Below, piece after piece: positions 7,733 through 18,059 of a stretch of 40,127 nt of DNA. Below the pieces are notes generated by a model. It did no database searches and was not told the DNA's origin. It was given only the letters and a program-made list of their open reading frames with translations. The DNA is from an uncultured Desulfobacteraceae bacterium (lineage in GTDB: Bacteria; Desulfobacterota; Desulfobacteria; Desulfobacterales; Desulfatirhabdiaceae), in contig CAIMCT010000343.1 in assembly GCA_903839535.1 (NCBI GenBank), positions 1 to 40,127 on the forward strand, in the 5' to 3' direction. Both the position numbers and the translations under genes were made by a program. Each line of letters begins with the position of its first letter. Position 1 is the first letter of the stretch.

Positions 7733-8049
7733 AAAAAATACCCCTCCTTTAATGTTATCCGTTTATTTAATGTGTTGCAAAGGATGCCCACGCCAACCGC
7801 ATGGAATAGACTTTAAGAAAAAGCTCTTGGGTGCGTTATTGGTCGGGGATATACGGAAAAAATTCTATCCCCTCCCTGCTGCTTTCCCAAAATCTTTTTC
7901 TGACCAAGATATCTTTTGGCTATATAACTATGTCAACCAGATATTTTTTATACTTCTCATATCAGGCATAATTTTTGGAGGATTAACACAAGATCAGGCT
8001 TTACGCAAGTTCAAAATTGTCTATTCCGCGATTGTCCATTCCATCAGCC
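7733..8049. other. Gene-free gap between purF and the small membrane protein gene
   Basis: It holds the ribosome site of the 93-residue protein (7736-7750). It also has an 11-bp sequence, AAGGATGCCCA, near 7780 that resembles the end of the 1695-1900 element. Weak minus-strand TTGCAA and TAACAT boxes 17 bp apart could be its promoter. I see no supportable gene on either strand. Confidence 0.4.
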
Positions 8050-9516
8050 CTACTCCAGACAATCCTTGGTGAGATTTTCATCGAATTCAACCGGATAACA
8101 CCCATCAAAACATGCCTTGCAAAAACAATCCTCGGGGTTTTCAATGCCGGTTGCCGCCAGAAGGCCTTCCAGACTCAGATAGTGCAGCGAATCGAGTCCC
8201 AGAAAATCCCTGAGCTGATTAACTCCCATTCGGGATGCAATCAGCTCTCCCTTGGTTGAAAAATCAATGCCATAATGACAGGGAAAACGGTGGGCGGGAC
8301 CACTGACCCTAAGGTGAACCCGGTTGACCCCAAGTTCCCTAAGAGCCTTGACACGGGTTCGAACCGTGGTGCCACGAATGATGGAGTCTTCAATGATAAC
8401 AATGTCCTTACCCTTGAGGAGTTCCTTGACGGGGTTGAGCTTAACGCGAACGCCAAAATCCCTCATGCTCTGGGTCGGCTGAATAAATGTCCGTCCCACA
8501 TAATGGTTACGGATCATTCCCATTTCAAAGGGTATGCCGGACGCTTCGGAATATCCCAGGGCCGCATAAGTTCCGGAATCCGGAAACGGCATGATCAGGT
8601 CGGCCTGAACCGGAGCCTCACGCGCCAGTTGACGGCCATGGGCCTTTCGGGTGAGATAGACGTTCTTGCCGAAAATGGTGCTGTCCGGCCTGGCGAAATA
8701 GATAAATTCAAATATGCAAAAGGACCGGCAGGCAGCGGCCGGCGTTTGCAGGCTTTGAATACCATCATTTCTGATGATGATGATTTCCCCAGGGTTAAGT
8801 TCCCGGACGAACTCAGCCTCCACCAGATCCAGCGCGCAGGTTTCTGAGGCCAGCACATAATGGCCGTTTAGCCGACCCAGACAAAGGGGCCTGAATCCAT
8901 TAGGGTCTTTGATGCCAATGATCTCGCCCTTGTTTGTCATAACGACCAGGGAAAACGCCCCCTTGATGCGGGAAACTGCTTCGATCAACGCCTTCTCAAA
9001 TCCCATTCGAAGATTTTTGACAAAGAGATGAAGAAAAACCTCGCTGTCCGTCGTGGTTTGAAAAATAGAGCCCGATTCTTCCAGCTCGTTTTTCAAAACA
9101 TGCGCATTCACCAGATTTCCGTTGTGAGCAACAGCATAAGACCTCTGACGGTGATGAACGACAAATGGCTGAGCATTGGTTATATTGGAGCTTCCGGTGG
9201 TTGAATACCGCACATGGCCAATTGCGCTGGGGCCGTCCAGAAGTTCCAGGCATGGTTTCTTAAAAACATCCGAAACCAGTCCCATTCCCTTGTGAGCAAC
9301 AATCTGCTGGTTTTGGATCACAGCGATCCCAGCGCTCTCCTGACCCCGGTGCTGAAGCGCATAGAGCCCAAAATAAGTAAGTCTGGCCGAATCCGGATGG
9401 CCGTGAATACCGAACAAACCGCAGGCTTCACGAGGCTTGTCTTCATCGGAACCAAATTCAAAACAGGACGTATCATTCATTATTTTTTTCTTATCTTTCA
9501 ACATTCCTGATCTCAT
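8050..9516 (-). CDS. purF: Amidophosphoribosyltransferase
   Basis: PurF makes 5-phosphoribosylamine from PRPP and glutamine, the first committed step of purine synthesis. The N-terminal class II glutaminase begins at the nucleophile Cys32 (REACGLFGI), which becomes residue 1 after propeptide removal. The C-terminal phosphoribosyltransferase has the PRPP loop VIIEDSIIRGTT. Cysteines in FCIFEFIYFARPDS, FPCHYGIDF and CFCKACFDG match the [4Fe-4S] ligands of the Bacillus-type enzyme, which is oxygen-labile. The first ATG (9516) gives a 31-residue leader. ATG 9480 gives the more usual short propeptide and is equally plausible. It follows carB on the same strand but is separated from it by the 124-bp element. 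Confidence 0.95.
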   Translation of the reverse strand: MRSGMLKDKKKIMNDTSCFEFGSDEDKPREACGLFGIHGHPDSARLTYFGLYALQHRGQESAGIAVIQNQQIVAHKGMGLVSDVFKKPCLELLDGPSAIGHVRYSTTGSSNITNAQPFVVHHRQRSYAVAHNGNLVNAHVLKNELEESGSIFQTTTDSEVFLHLFVKNLRMGFEKALIEAVSRIKGAFSLVVMTNKGEIIGIKDPNGFRPLCLGRLNGHYVLASETCALDLVEAEFVRELNPGEIIIIRNDGIQSLQTPAAACRSFCIFEFIYFARPDSTIFGKNVYLTRKAHGRQLAREAPVQADLIMPFPDSGTYAALGYSEASGIPFEMGMIRNHYVGRTFIQPTQSMRDFGVRVKLNPVKELLKGKDIVIIEDSIIRGTTVRTRVKALRELGVNRVHLRVSGPAHRFPCHYGIDFSTKGELIASRMGVNQLRDFLGLDSLHYLSLEGLLAATGIENPEDCFCKACFDGCYPVEFDENLTKDCLE

Positions 9517-9532
9517 AAAAAATCAAAATTCA

Positions 9533-9656
9533 GACGGCTTTGTGAAAAGTTCGCAGGCAAGGCGCGCAAATCCTGAGGAGTGAGGCGTACGGCCAGTACG
9601 CCGCAATGACGAAGGATGCAGCGTAACGCAGCCTCCGGACTTTTTACAAAGCCGTC
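9533..9656. mobile_element. 124-bp MITE-like element between carB and purF
   Basis: The ends are inverted: the left arm at 9533-9553 (GACGGCTTTGTGAAAAGTTC...) matches the reverse of 9636-9656 at 19 of 21 positions. The interior has the short palindrome GGCGTACGGCCAGTACGCC. I recognise this design as an abundant non-coding repeat of Desulfobacterales genomes, from memory rather than a search. The right end runs into carB: the stop codon TGA is formed by host T9657 plus the last two bases of the element. Read as RNA it would fold into a long hairpin and may act as a processing site or terminator between carB and purF. Confidence 0.7.
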
Positions 9657-12600
9657 AATATTCCTGAAGGGATTTTACCGAAAGATCCTTTTGTTTCATA
9701 GCGACAATGGCCTTTCCCATGGCAATGGCACCGGCCAGGGTCGTCGTATAGGGAATGTTGTATTTGATGGCGGCGCGCCTTAAGTGGTAGCCGTCGCGTT
9801 TGGTTTCATTGCCGAATCCGGTATTGATGATGAGTTGAATTTCCCGGTTCATGATGGCATCCACAACGTGGGGCCTGCCTGCCGACACCTTGTTGACCAT
9901 CCGGCTTGGAATGTTGTTGTTTTCAAAATAAGCCCCGGTTCCGCACGTGGTTATCAGGGTGAATCCGATCTCATAAAGCTGTCTGGCCACAATCAACGCG
10001 CCGGGTTTATCCCGATCCTTGACGCTGATAAAGACCGTACCGTCAAGAGGCAAATACTGGCCTGCGCCAAGCTGGGCTTTGGCATAGGCAGATCCCAAAT
10101 CTTCATCAATGCCCATGACTTCACCGGTGGATTTCATCTCCGGGCCAAGCAGGGTATCCACATCCGGAAACCGGTTAAACGGCATGACCGCCTCCTTGAC
10201 CGATATGTGGGATGGAACTTTTTCTGTAATCAACCCAAGCTCTTTCAGGGTTTTGCCAAGCATGATTTTGGTTGCCAGCTTTGCAAGGGGAACGCCTGTG
10301 GCCTTGCTGACAAACGGAATGGTTCTGGATGCTCTTGGATTGACTTCCAGAACAAAAAGTTGGTCATTTTTGACAGCATACTGAACATTCATAAGCCCGA
10401 TCACATTCAGCTCGGCGGCCATGGCCTTTGTGGCCCGGGTGATTTCTTCAATAATCTCCGGTTTCAGGCTATAGGGTGGCAACACGCAGGCGGAATCTCC
10501 GGAATGAATGCCAGCCTCCTCAATATGCTCCATGATTCCGCCGATAATGGTGGCGTTTCCGTCAGAAATGGCATCCACATCCACTTCAATGGCATCTTCC
10601 AGAAATTTATCAATCAGCACCGGATGGTCTGGCGATGCAGCGATGGCCGTAAGCAAGGACATCTCCAGCTCTTTGGGGTCATAGACAATCTTCATGGCCC
10701 TTCCGCCCAGAACATAAGAAGGCCGGACAACGACAGGATATCCGATGGTTTCCGCAACCATAGCGGCTTCGGCCACGGAACTTGCGGTTCCGTTCTCCGG
10801 CTGAACCAAACCCAGCTTATGGAGCATGGCCTGGAAGAGTTTCCGATCTTCCGCCCGATCTATGCTTTCGGGCTGGGTACCCAAAATGGGCACGCCCGCC
10901 AGAAAAAGGGGAGTGGACAGGTTTAGCGGGGTCTGCCCTCCAAACTGAACAATCACGCCGAATGGCTTTTCCGTTTCCACGATGTGAAGCACATCCTCGC
11001 GGGTAAGCGGTTCGAAATAGAGTTTGTCTGATGTGTCGTAATCCGTGCTGACGGTTTCGGGATTGCTGTTCACCATGATACTTTCAATCCCTTCTTCCCG
11101 AAGAGCGAATGAGGCGTGGACGCAGCAGTAGTCGAACTCTATTCCCTGACCAATCCGGTTGGGCCCTCCACCCAGAATCATGACTTTTTTCCGGTCCGAC
11201 ACTCTGGCTTCATTTTCGGTTTCGTAAGTGGAATAATAATAGGGGGTGGCTGCCTTAAACTCAGCGGCGCATGTGTCCACCAGCTTATAGACGGGCAGTA
11301 TCCCCAGTTCTGTGCGCAGCTTTCTGACTGCCTGTTCGTTTAACCCGGTAAGGCTGGCTATTTGAATATCGGAAAATCCCGTTGATTTGGCATGTTTGAG
11401 AAGAGCTGCTGAGATGTCTTTTCCTGCAGTTGCAATCTTCTGTTCCATAAGCACGATCTGTCGGATCTGATCCAGAAACCATGGGTCGATCCGGGTAAGA
11501 TCGTAGATGGCCTCAATGCTCATGCCGTCCAGCAAGGCATGGCGAAGGTAAAATATCCGCTGAGAATTTGGGGTTGCCAGACGTTGTTCGATCTCGCCTC
11601 TTGTCGGCGGCGTGGCAGGGTCTTTCCCATCCCCGCCCAGACCATAGCGGCCAATCTCAAGGGAGCGAACGCCTTTCTGCAGGGCTTCCTTAAAGGTTCT
11701 GCCAATGGACATGACCTCGCCTACGGATTTCATGGCCGTTGTCAGATAATCCCGGGTTTCCGGGAATTTCTCGAAAGTCCATCTTGGAATTTTGACTACG
11801 CAATAATCAATGGTTGGCTCAAACGATGCCATCGTCTCACCGGTGATATCATTGGTGATTTCATCCAGCGTATAGCCCACGGCCAGCTTGGCTGCAATTT
11901 TGGCAATGGGATACCCAGTCGCCTTGGAAGCCAGGGCGGAGCTGCGGGATACCCTGGGATTCATCTCCACCACGATCATCTCGCCGGTATCAGGATGAAC
12001 TGCAAACTGAACATTGGATCCGCCGGTATCCACGCCGATTTCACGAATGATGGCAATGGCGGCGTTTCGCATCAGTTGATATTCTTTATCGGTCAGGGTC
12101 TGGGCAGGCGCTACAGTGATGCTGTCTCCGGTATGAACCCCCATGGGATCCATGTTTTCAATGGAACAGATGATCACCACATTGTCGTTACGATCCCGCA
12201 TGACCTCAAGCTCATATTCTTTCCATCCCAGAACCGATTCCTCAAGCATTACCTGAGTAATCATGCTTGCGTCAAGCCCTGCCCTGGCAATGATATCCAG
12301 GTCTTCCGCGTTATAGGCCACCCCACCGCCGGTTCCGCCCAGGGTAAAGCTGGGCCGGATGATGATCGGAAATCCTATCTCATCGACAATGGCTCGGCAC
12401 TGTTCCATGTTCACGGCAATACCGCTTAAGGGAATGCGAAGTCCGATTTTGTTCATGGCCTTTCGAAATAAGTCCCGATCCTCGGCCTTTTGAATGGATG
12501 GAATGGTGGCCCCAATCATCTCAACGCCGTATTTTTCCAGAATTCCCATCTCGGCCACCTGGATAGCGGTGTTCAGACCGGTCTGCCCGCCAAGCGTAGG

Positions 12601-12861
12601 CAATATGGCGCAGGGCCGCTCCCGTTCAATAATCTTGGCGACGGTCTCCGGCGTAATGGGTTCGATGTATGTTCGGTCTGCCATGTCAGGATCGGTCATG
12701 ATGGTGGCGGGATTGCTGTTGATCAGCACCACTTCATAACCTTCTTCCTTCAATGCCTTGCATGCCTGGGCGCCGGAATAATCAAATTCACAGCCCTGGC
12801 TAATGATGATGGGACCTGCGCCGATGATCAGGATTTTATGAATGTCTGTGCGTTTGGGCAT
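9655..12861 (-). CDS. carB: Carbamoyl-phosphate synthase large subunit
   Basis: CarB makes carbamoyl phosphate from bicarbonate, two ATP and ammonia channelled from CarA, for pyrimidines and arginine. The length of 1068 is normal. Two tandem ATP-grasp halves are clear: [20 protein letters not shown] near residue 10 and [18 protein letters not shown] near 560. Each is followed by the ATP-binding and metal motifs ([20 protein letters not shown] and [19 protein letters not shown]). Residues of about 940-1068 form the MGS-like allosteric domain. It starts 9 bp after carA, so the two are co-transcribed. The last codons are normal (SLQEY), but the stop codon is completed by the adjacent repeat element. 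Confidence 0.97.
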   Translation of the reverse strand: MPKRTDIHKILIIGAGPIIISQGCEFDYSGAQACKALKEEGYEVVLINSNPATIMTDPDMADRTYIEPITPETVAKIIERERPCAILPTLGGQTGLNTAIQVAEMGILEKYGVEMIGATIPSIQKAEDRDLFRKAMNKIGLRIPLSGIAVNMEQCRAIVDEIGFPIIIRPSFTLGGTGGGVAYNAEDLDIIARAGLDASMITQVMLEESVLGWKEYELEVMRDRNDNVVIICSIENMDPMGVHTGDSITVAPAQTLTDKEYQLMRNAAIAIIREIGVDTGGSNVQFAVHPDTGEMIVVEMNPRVSRSSALASKATGYPIAKIAAKLAVGYTLDEITNDITGETMASFEPTIDYCVVKIPRWTFEKFPETRDYLTTAMKSVGEVMSIGRTFKEALQKGVRSLEIGRYGLGGDGKDPATPPTRGEIEQRLATPNSQRIFYLRHALLDGMSIEAIYDLTRIDPWFLDQIRQIVLMEQKIATAGKDISAALLKHAKSTGFSDIQIASLTGLNEQAVRKLRTELGILPVYKLVDTCAAEFKAATPYYYSTYETENEARVSDRKKVMILGGGPNRIGQGIEFDYCCVHASFALREEGIESIMVNSNPETVSTDYDTSDKLYFEPLTREDVLHIVETEKPFGVIVQFGGQTPLNLSTPLFLAGVPILGTQPESIDRAEDRKLFQAMLHKLGLVQPENGTASSVAEAAMVAETIGYPVVVRPSYVLGGRAMKIVYDPKELEMSLLTAIAASPDHPVLIDKFLEDAIEVDVDAISDGNATIIGGIMEHIEEAGIHSGDSACVLPPYSLKPEIIEEITRATKAMAAELNVIGLMNVQYAVKNDQLFVLEVNPRASRTIPFVSKATGVPLAKLATKIMLGKTLKELGLITEKVPSHISVKEAVMPFNRFPDVDTLLGPEMKSTGEVMGIDEDLGSAYAKAQLGAGQYLPLDGTVFISVKDRDKPGALIVARQLYEIGFTLITTCGTGAYFENNNIPSRMVNKVSAGRPHVVDAIMNREIQLIINTGFGNETKRDGYHLRRAAIKYNIPYTTTLAGAIAMGKAIVAMKQKDLSVKSLQEY

Positions 12862-12870
12862 ATTTATTGG

Positions 12871-14025
12871 TCAGCCATCTATCAACTGGGTGAATTCATT
12901 AAAAAGATACTGCGCGTCCTGCGGGCCTGGAGAAGCTTCCGGGTGATATTGAACGGCGAAAACAGGCAGTGTTCGATGTCGGAATCCTTCCAGAGTCTTG
13001 TCGTTGAGGTTGACGTGGGTGATTTCGACATCATCTGTACTCAGCGTGGCGATGTCAACTGCAAATCCATGATTTTGGGAGGTGATTTCGATGCGGCCGG
13101 TTTTCAAATTCTTGACCGGCTGGTTCGCTCCACGATGACCGAATTTCAGCTTGTAGGTTTTTCCACCCATGGCAAGTCCAAGAATCTGGATTCCAAGGCA
13201 GATGCCGAATATGGGCCGGAATCCCAGAAGCGATCGAACCGTTTGCACTGCATAATCAACGGGTTCGGGGTCCCCTGGGCCATTTGATAAAAATATTCCG
13301 TCCGGAGCCATGGCGCGGATTGTGTCAGCAGTCGTTGCAGCGGGAACAACAATCACTTCGCATCTGCATTGTTCAAGACATCTCAGGATATTGGTTTTAA
13401 TCCCGAAATCAAGCGCAACAACGCTACGCAGGCCGCCCCGGTGCTTCCAGATTTTTGAGGTCAGAGCCATCGCCGGATCTAAATATTCCGTTCGGTCGAT
13501 GGGAAGAATTTCATTGTTCATCCATCGGTAAGGCAGTCTGGTGGAAACCACGGAGGCCAGATCCTGACCGGCCATGCTGGGAACCTGCCTGGCTTTTTCC
13601 ACACAGGAGAGCGGATCAATATCTTCGGTGGAGATAAATACCCGCATGGCGCCTGAATTTCTCAGATGAAGGGTCAGCGCCCTGGTATCCAGTCCATCAA
13701 TCCCTATAACACCTTGTGTTTTCAGATAATCGGACAACGAGCCAGTGGAACGGTGATTGCTGTGGAAATGTTGATATTCCCGGACCACAAATGCCGCGAC
13801 CTGTATTCGATCGGATTCGACATCCTCAAGATTGACCCCGTAATTGCCGATCAGCGGATAGGTCATGGTCACCACCTGACCCCGATATGATGGGTCGGTC
13901 AGGACTTCCTGATATCCGGTCATGCTGGTGTTAAATACGGCCTCACCGCCTGCCTCGCCAGACCCGGTAAAACAGTGACAGTCAAATGTCCGTCCGTCTT
14001 CCAATGCCAATATCGCTTTTTTCAT
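12871..14025 (-). CDS. carA: Carbamoyl-phosphate synthase small (glutaminase) subunit
   Basis: CarA hydrolyses glutamine and delivers ammonia to CarB. I place the start at ATG 14025 ([14 protein letters not shown]), giving 384 residues, the normal family length. The frame is open further upstream to 14127, but that extension lies inside the preceding gene and has no family likeness. The class I amidotransferase triad is complete: Cys276 (GICLGIQ), His361 and Glu363 (QYHPEAS). The N-terminal CarA-specific domain spans about 1-150. It lies 13 bp downstream of the glutamate synthase fusion gene and 9 bp upstream of carB, so it appears to belong to one transcription unit with the glutamate synthase genes. 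Confidence 0.95.
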   Translation of the reverse strand: MKKAILALEDGRTFDCHCFTGSGEAGGEAVFNTSMTGYQEVLTDPSYRGQVVTMTYPLIGNYGVNLEDVESDRIQVAAFVVREYQHFHSNHRSTGSLSDYLKTQGVIGIDGLDTRALTLHLRNSGAMRVFISTEDIDPLSCVEKARQVPSMAGQDLASVVSTRLPYRWMNNEILPIDRTEYLDPAMALTSKIWKHRGGLRSVVALDFGIKTNILRCLEQCRCEVIVVPAATTADTIRAMAPDGIFLSNGPGDPEPVDYAVQTVRSLLGFRPIFGICLGIQILGLAMGGKTYKLKFGHRGANQPVKNLKTGRIEITSQNHGFAVDIATLSTDDVEITHVNLNDKTLEGFRHRTLPVFAVQYHPEASPGPQDAQYLFNEFTQLIDG

Positions 14026-14038
14026 ACCAAGGCTTGTA

Positions 14039-16411
14039 TCATTCCATGGGCCGGTTTTCAACAAGATTCCACACACCGCAGGGACAGGCGCCGGCGCAAA
14101 ATCCACATCCAATGCACAGGTTTTCATCCACCCGGTATTCGTAGCCGGCTGGAATTATCTCCAATCGGCGGATTGCTGCCTGTGGACAGACAACCACGCA
14201 GATGCCGCAATCCCGGCAGGCTCCACAAGAAGAACACTGTGATCCGCAGTTGTCAACATCCTCAAATTTGGCAATCCGTGGATCGAAATACTCCAGAGAC
14301 ACGCGTTTGGCTTCGATCATGGGGCGAAGGTCGCTCTCCAGAGGCTGTCCTTCAATAATATTCAGGATCGCAGAAGCCGCCTTTCCGCCCGATCCGATAG
14401 CATCGGTCAGAAGCCCTGGTTTAACAGCGTCTCCAATGGCGAAAACTGTGGGAATCGAGGTTTGATAATGGGCGTTCACTTGAACAAAACCCTTATTCGT
14501 CGCCACCTCACCGGAAAGAAAATCAAGATCAGGCGCATCCCCGATCGAGATGACCACTTTATCCGCCGGAATGGTTTCACCGGTTGACAGGATAACGCCT
14601 TCGGAAGTGATTTCGCGGGTGAAGCATGGCCACCGGAAGATGGCCCCTGCGGCCTCAGCATCCCTTCTTTCCTTGCCAAAGGATGCAGGTTCCTGAACAT
14701 CTATAAGTGTAATGGTGTCTGCGCCCAGCCGTCTGGCTTCTGTCGCCACATCGCATCCCACATTTCCGGCGCCGATGATTACCACCCGTTTTCCGGGAAG
14801 GATATTTTCGGCCTTGGACAGTTTCAGAAAATCCAAGGCTGTCATGGCCAGTTCCTTGCCCGGAACCGGAAGTGTCCGCGGTTTTTGTGCGCCAACCGCA
14901 ATCACCAGAAAATCGTAATCCGTTTGAAGTCTTTCAAAATCTTTTCTATCCAACTGCTGCTGAAGATGAATGTGGGGGATGACCTTTTGAATACGTTCCA
15001 GCTCCGTTTTGATCACGGCTTCAGGAATCCGGCTTCCGGGAATAACAGATGCGATTTTTCCGCCAATCGCCCCCGCAGTGTCAAACACGGTAACCGCATG
15101 CCCTTTCAGCCGCAATCGCCAGGCAACGGATAATCCCGCAGGACCGGCACCGATAATTCCGATCGTCACAGGGGCTGGAAGCCCCCGCCACTTACCGCTG
15201 ATTTCCGGAAGCTGCGGAAGGCTGGCGGAGATGCTGGCCTTTCCCAAATGGGTAATATCCACGGGCGACATTTGCTCGGTCTGCCGCGTACAAGCCTGCA
15301 TGCAGAGGTTCGGACAGAGATACCCGCATACGGTTGCCGGAAACGGGGTATAACTCAGCGCCAGATTGACGGCCTCATCCATACGTCCTTCCCGGACCAG
15401 ATGCCACCTGTCATGAACAGGAATACCGGTCGGACACTGGGCTTCACAGGGAGCCTTGTACTTGCGGTTTTCCCACATCGGCACATAGCGCCGCAGGTCA
15501 CCAACAGGAATCAGCGGAACAGGACTTCGGTCAAAGCTTACCAGATCACCGATCAGGCCCCCAATTCCCAATTCCTTGTCCCAGACATCTGCTCGAAATG
15601 ACATAATAGATCGTCGCTGCCTTGCAGTTTTCTCTTTGGGAGTCCGGGCGACAATCAGTTGCCATTTAGTCGGCGCAAGAGCGTCAACATTTACCAGCTC
15701 TGCAAGCAACTCAGGCCTGCCGATTCCGCCAAGGAACAGCTTCAGGTTCAACGTGAGCCACTCCCAGTCGGGCGGTTCGATGGGCAATATTCTGGCATCT
15801 GACTGGCTGAACCCCCGATGCGGACCACGAAAAAACACTTTGCCGCCCACCATGCCGACCAGGGGCCGGTGCCCCAGAATATTGTCGGTATCCTGGGGGT
15901 TGACGCCACAGATGACGGCAATTCCGCCGGCCATGAACTCCCCAAAATAATCTCCGACAGATCCCAGAACCCAGAGTTCAGGAGGAGCAAAACGCGGATT
16001 CTGCTTGGTCATGGTCATGCCGCGTGATCCGATATTGCCTTCGATAAATACCTTGCCCTGGGCCATGGCGTTACATGCGCCGTTTCCCGCATGACCATGG
16101 ACAACAATCCTGGCTCCGGCATTCAGCCAGCCCACATCGTCTGAAACCGGCCCGTCAACTTCGATTTCGGTGTTCGGAAATCCCAGAGATCCCAGCCGTT
16201 GTCCGGAATGGCCTTCCACTTTTACATGGACTGGATCATTTCCAGCCCGCCAGAGTCTGCCGCCGATGCCGTGCTGTCCGAATGCCTGGACTGTAAGATG
16301 CCGGTATCCGCTGGCGACTGCTTCCTGAATCCGCTCTTCCAGGATTCTGGAATTCAGACGATTCCCGTCCGTTTTTCCTGAAATGGTAATTGCATTGTCA
16401 TTCATTGACAT
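14039..16411 (-). CDS. Glutamate synthase GXGXG domain fused to GltD-type oxidoreductase and ferredoxin
   Basis: This 790-residue protein joins three modules. Residues 30-235 are the GXGXG beta-helix domain that ends GltB in ordinary enzymes ([33 protein letters not shown]). Residues 305-710 are the GltD/NADPH oxidoreductase: N-terminal Fe-S cysteines (Cys322, Cys326, Cys362, Cys366, Cys370, Cys374), an FAD Rossmann motif at 418-427 ([10 protein letters not shown]) and a second nucleotide motif at 545-552. Residues 720-780 are a ferredoxin domain with two CxxCxxCxxxCP clusters (Cys729/732/735/738/742 and Cys766/769/772/776). It should carry electrons from NAD(P)H or ferredoxin to the FMN subunit. 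GGAG lies 5 nt before ATG 16411. It sits 13 bp downstream of the FMN subunit gene. Confidence 0.9.
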   Translation of the reverse strand: MSMNDNAITISGKTDGNRLNSRILEERIQEAVASGYRHLTVQAFGQHGIGGRLWRAGNDPVHVKVEGHSGQRLGSLGFPNTEIEVDGPVSDDVGWLNAGARIVVHGHAGNGACNAMAQGKVFIEGNIGSRGMTMTKQNPRFAPPELWVLGSVGDYFGEFMAGGIAVICGVNPQDTDNILGHRPLVGMVGGKVFFRGPHRGFSQSDARILPIEPPDWEWLTLNLKLFLGGIGRPELLAELVNVDALAPTKWQLIVARTPKEKTARQRRSIMSFRADVWDKELGIGGLIGDLVSFDRSPVPLIPVGDLRRYVPMWENRKYKAPCEAQCPTGIPVHDRWHLVREGRMDEAVNLALSYTPFPATVCGYLCPNLCMQACTRQTEQMSPVDITHLGKASISASLPQLPEISGKWRGLPAPVTIGIIGAGPAGLSVAWRLRLKGHAVTVFDTAGAIGGKIASVIPGSRIPEAVIKTELERIQKVIPHIHLQQQLDRKDFERLQTDYDFLVIAVGAQKPRTLPVPGKELAMTALDFLKLSKAENILPGKRVVIIGAGNVGCDVATEARRLGADTITLIDVQEPASFGKERRDAEAAGAIFRWPCFTREITSEGVILSTGETIPADKVVISIGDAPDLDFLSGEVATNKGFVQVNAHYQTSIPTVFAIGDAVKPGLLTDAIGSGGKAASAILNIIEGQPLESDLRPMIEAKRVSLEYFDPRIAKFEDVDNCGSQCSSCGACRDCGICVVVCPQAAIRRLEIIPAGYEYRVDENLCIGCGFCAGACPCGVWNLVENRPME

Positions 16412-16424
16412 TTTGCTCCGTCAC

Positions 16425-18059
16425 CTAAACCACATAATTGATGCTCAGCCGTTTGCTGATATGGTAATCGTTGATTCCCAGGGCATCAGACATGCCGATT
16501 GGAAGGGAAGTTGAGCGGCCCAGAGGCGCTATAATCTTTTTAAGTTCCATGTCAAAGGCAAGAAAAACATCCACCACCCGCTGCGCGACTTGCTGCGGAT
16601 CCAGCCGGCGATACAGCCTGGGGTCCTGCGATGTGATTCCCTTGGGACACCGGCCAATGTTGCAGATATTACAGCGATCCGTTTCAGATCCCAGACACCC
16701 TGCTGCAGCCTGCATTATGTATTTTCCGATCTGAATACCGCTGGCGCCCAGCATGATAAGGGCTGCCGCATTGGCCGCTATATTGCCGCTTTTGCCTATG
16801 CCGCCTCCGGCAATGAGCGGAATTTCGTTTTGCATACCTGCAGTCACCAGTCCCAGATAGGCATCCCGGATGTTGCTGGCTATGGGATAGCCCATGTGGT
16901 TCATGGAAACGTTATAGGCAGCTCCGGTTCCACCGTCCTCTCCATCTATGCCGAGGCCTCCGGCAAACGGGTTTCGGGTAAGATTGTTGAGAACCGCAAG
17001 GGCCGTGGATGTCCCTGATATTTTAGGATATACTGGAACCCTGAATCCCCAGGCCATGGACATGGACTGAATCATCTTGGCCACGGATTCCTCAATGGAA
17101 TACTGGGTCTGATGTGTGGGCGGGCTTGGAAGGCTGACACCGGCCGGAACCCCGCGGATCGCGGCAATGAGGCGGTTGACCTTGTACCACATCAGCAGCC
17201 CGCCGTCTCCTGGTTTGGCACCCTGGCCATATTTGATTTCGATAGCGCAGGGATCTTCCTTCATTTCAGGAAGTGCGTGAATGATTTCATCCCAGCCAAA
17301 ATACCCGCTGGCGATCTGAAGAATCACATATTTCAAAAACCGGGACCGCAACAACCGCGGCGGGCAACCTCCTTCGCCGGTGCAGACTCGTACCGGCATT
17401 CCCAGCTCTTCGTTCAGGTAGGCCACGCCAAGTTGAATGCCTTCCCACATGTTGGGGGACAAGGCTCCGAACGACATGCCGCCGATCATCAGGGGGTAGA
17501 TTTCCCGAACGGGCGGAATCCAACCGTTTTGCCGGATAAATTTCAGATTCTCCTCCGGCGGAAGTACGCGTCCCAGAAGGGTTCGAATTTCAAATTCGTG
17601 TCTTCCTGCGTCAAGCGCCGGATCTGTCAGCATGGAGATACGGATGAACTTGATCTGATCCAGGACCGTTCCTGGCACATTTCTGCGGCCTCCCCGGCTT
17701 CTCGGTAGGCCCCCGCGGTCCCGGTGAAAAACAAGTTTATCGGTCTCATCACTTCGGCAGGGGCTTATGGCTCCATTCGGGCAGACCAGGTTGCATACGG
17801 CGCATCCCACACAACTGTAAGCAGTATCTGTTTTCTGGCGGATGCCGTAATAAAGCTGCATCGTATTTTCGGGTGGTGTGGCGAATCCCGGCGACAGATT
17901 AATACATCTTTTACGGAACACCCCCAGTTCAATGGCTTGAACCGGGCACACTGCCGTACACTGTCCGCAAAGCGTGCATTTCCCTTTATTCCAGTCGATC
18001 TGCCAGGGAAGATCCTTGACGCTTAGTGTGGAAGGGGTAATGGGGATGTTTGACGGCAT
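16425..18059 (-). CDS. gltB: Glutamate synthase FMN-binding subunit with N-terminal ferredoxin domain
   Basis: This is the synthase core, which reductively aminates 2-oxoglutarate to glutamate on FMN. Two [4Fe-4S] motifs lead: Cys28/31/34/38 and Cys83/86/89/93. The FMN-binding barrel follows, with GGLGIDGEDGGTGAAY and IPLIAGGGIGKSGNIAANAA. The 3Fe-4S cysteine set CNICNIGRCPKGI comes near the C-terminus. The layout matches the archaeal/anaerobe type in which GltB is split into separate proteins. The 544-residue length fits. ATG 18059 has a strong AGGAGG 7 nt upstream that lies inside the end of the upstream gene. The two frames overlap by 37 nt, so translation is probably coupled. Confidence 0.93.
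   Translation of the reverse strand: MPSNIPITPSTLSVKDLPWQIDWNKGKCTLCGQCTAVCPVQAIELGVFRKRCINLSPGFATPPENTMQLYYGIRQKTDTAYSCVGCAVCNLVCPNGAISPCRSDETDKLVFHRDRGGLPRSRGGRRNVPGTVLDQIKFIRISMLTDPALDAGRHEFEIRTLLGRVLPPEENLKFIRQNGWIPPVREIYPLMIGGMSFGALSPNMWEGIQLGVAYLNEELGMPVRVCTGEGGCPPRLLRSRFLKYVILQIASGYFGWDEIIHALPEMKEDPCAIEIKYGQGAKPGDGGLLMWYKVNRLIAAIRGVPAGVSLPSPPTHQTQYSIEESVAKMIQSMSMAWGFRVPVYPKISGTSTALAVLNNLTRNPFAGGLGIDGEDGGTGAAYNVSMNHMGYPIASNIRDAYLGLVTAGMQNEIPLIAGGGIGKSGNIAANAAALIMLGASGIQIGKYIMQAAAGCLGSETDRCNICNIGRCPKGITSQDPRLYRRLDPQQVAQRVVDVFLAFDMELKKIIAPLGRSTSLPIGMSDALGINDYHISKRLSINYVV

Noticed and set aside
7626-8072. 148-codon plus-strand frame in the purF/small-protein gap
   Set aside because: It is antisense to the small membrane protein gene at one end and purF at the other, with no ribosome site or known motif.
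14026-14127. 34-codon N-terminal extension of CarA
   Set aside because: It lies in the preceding gene, has no CarA similarity, and ATG 14025 gives the normal length.
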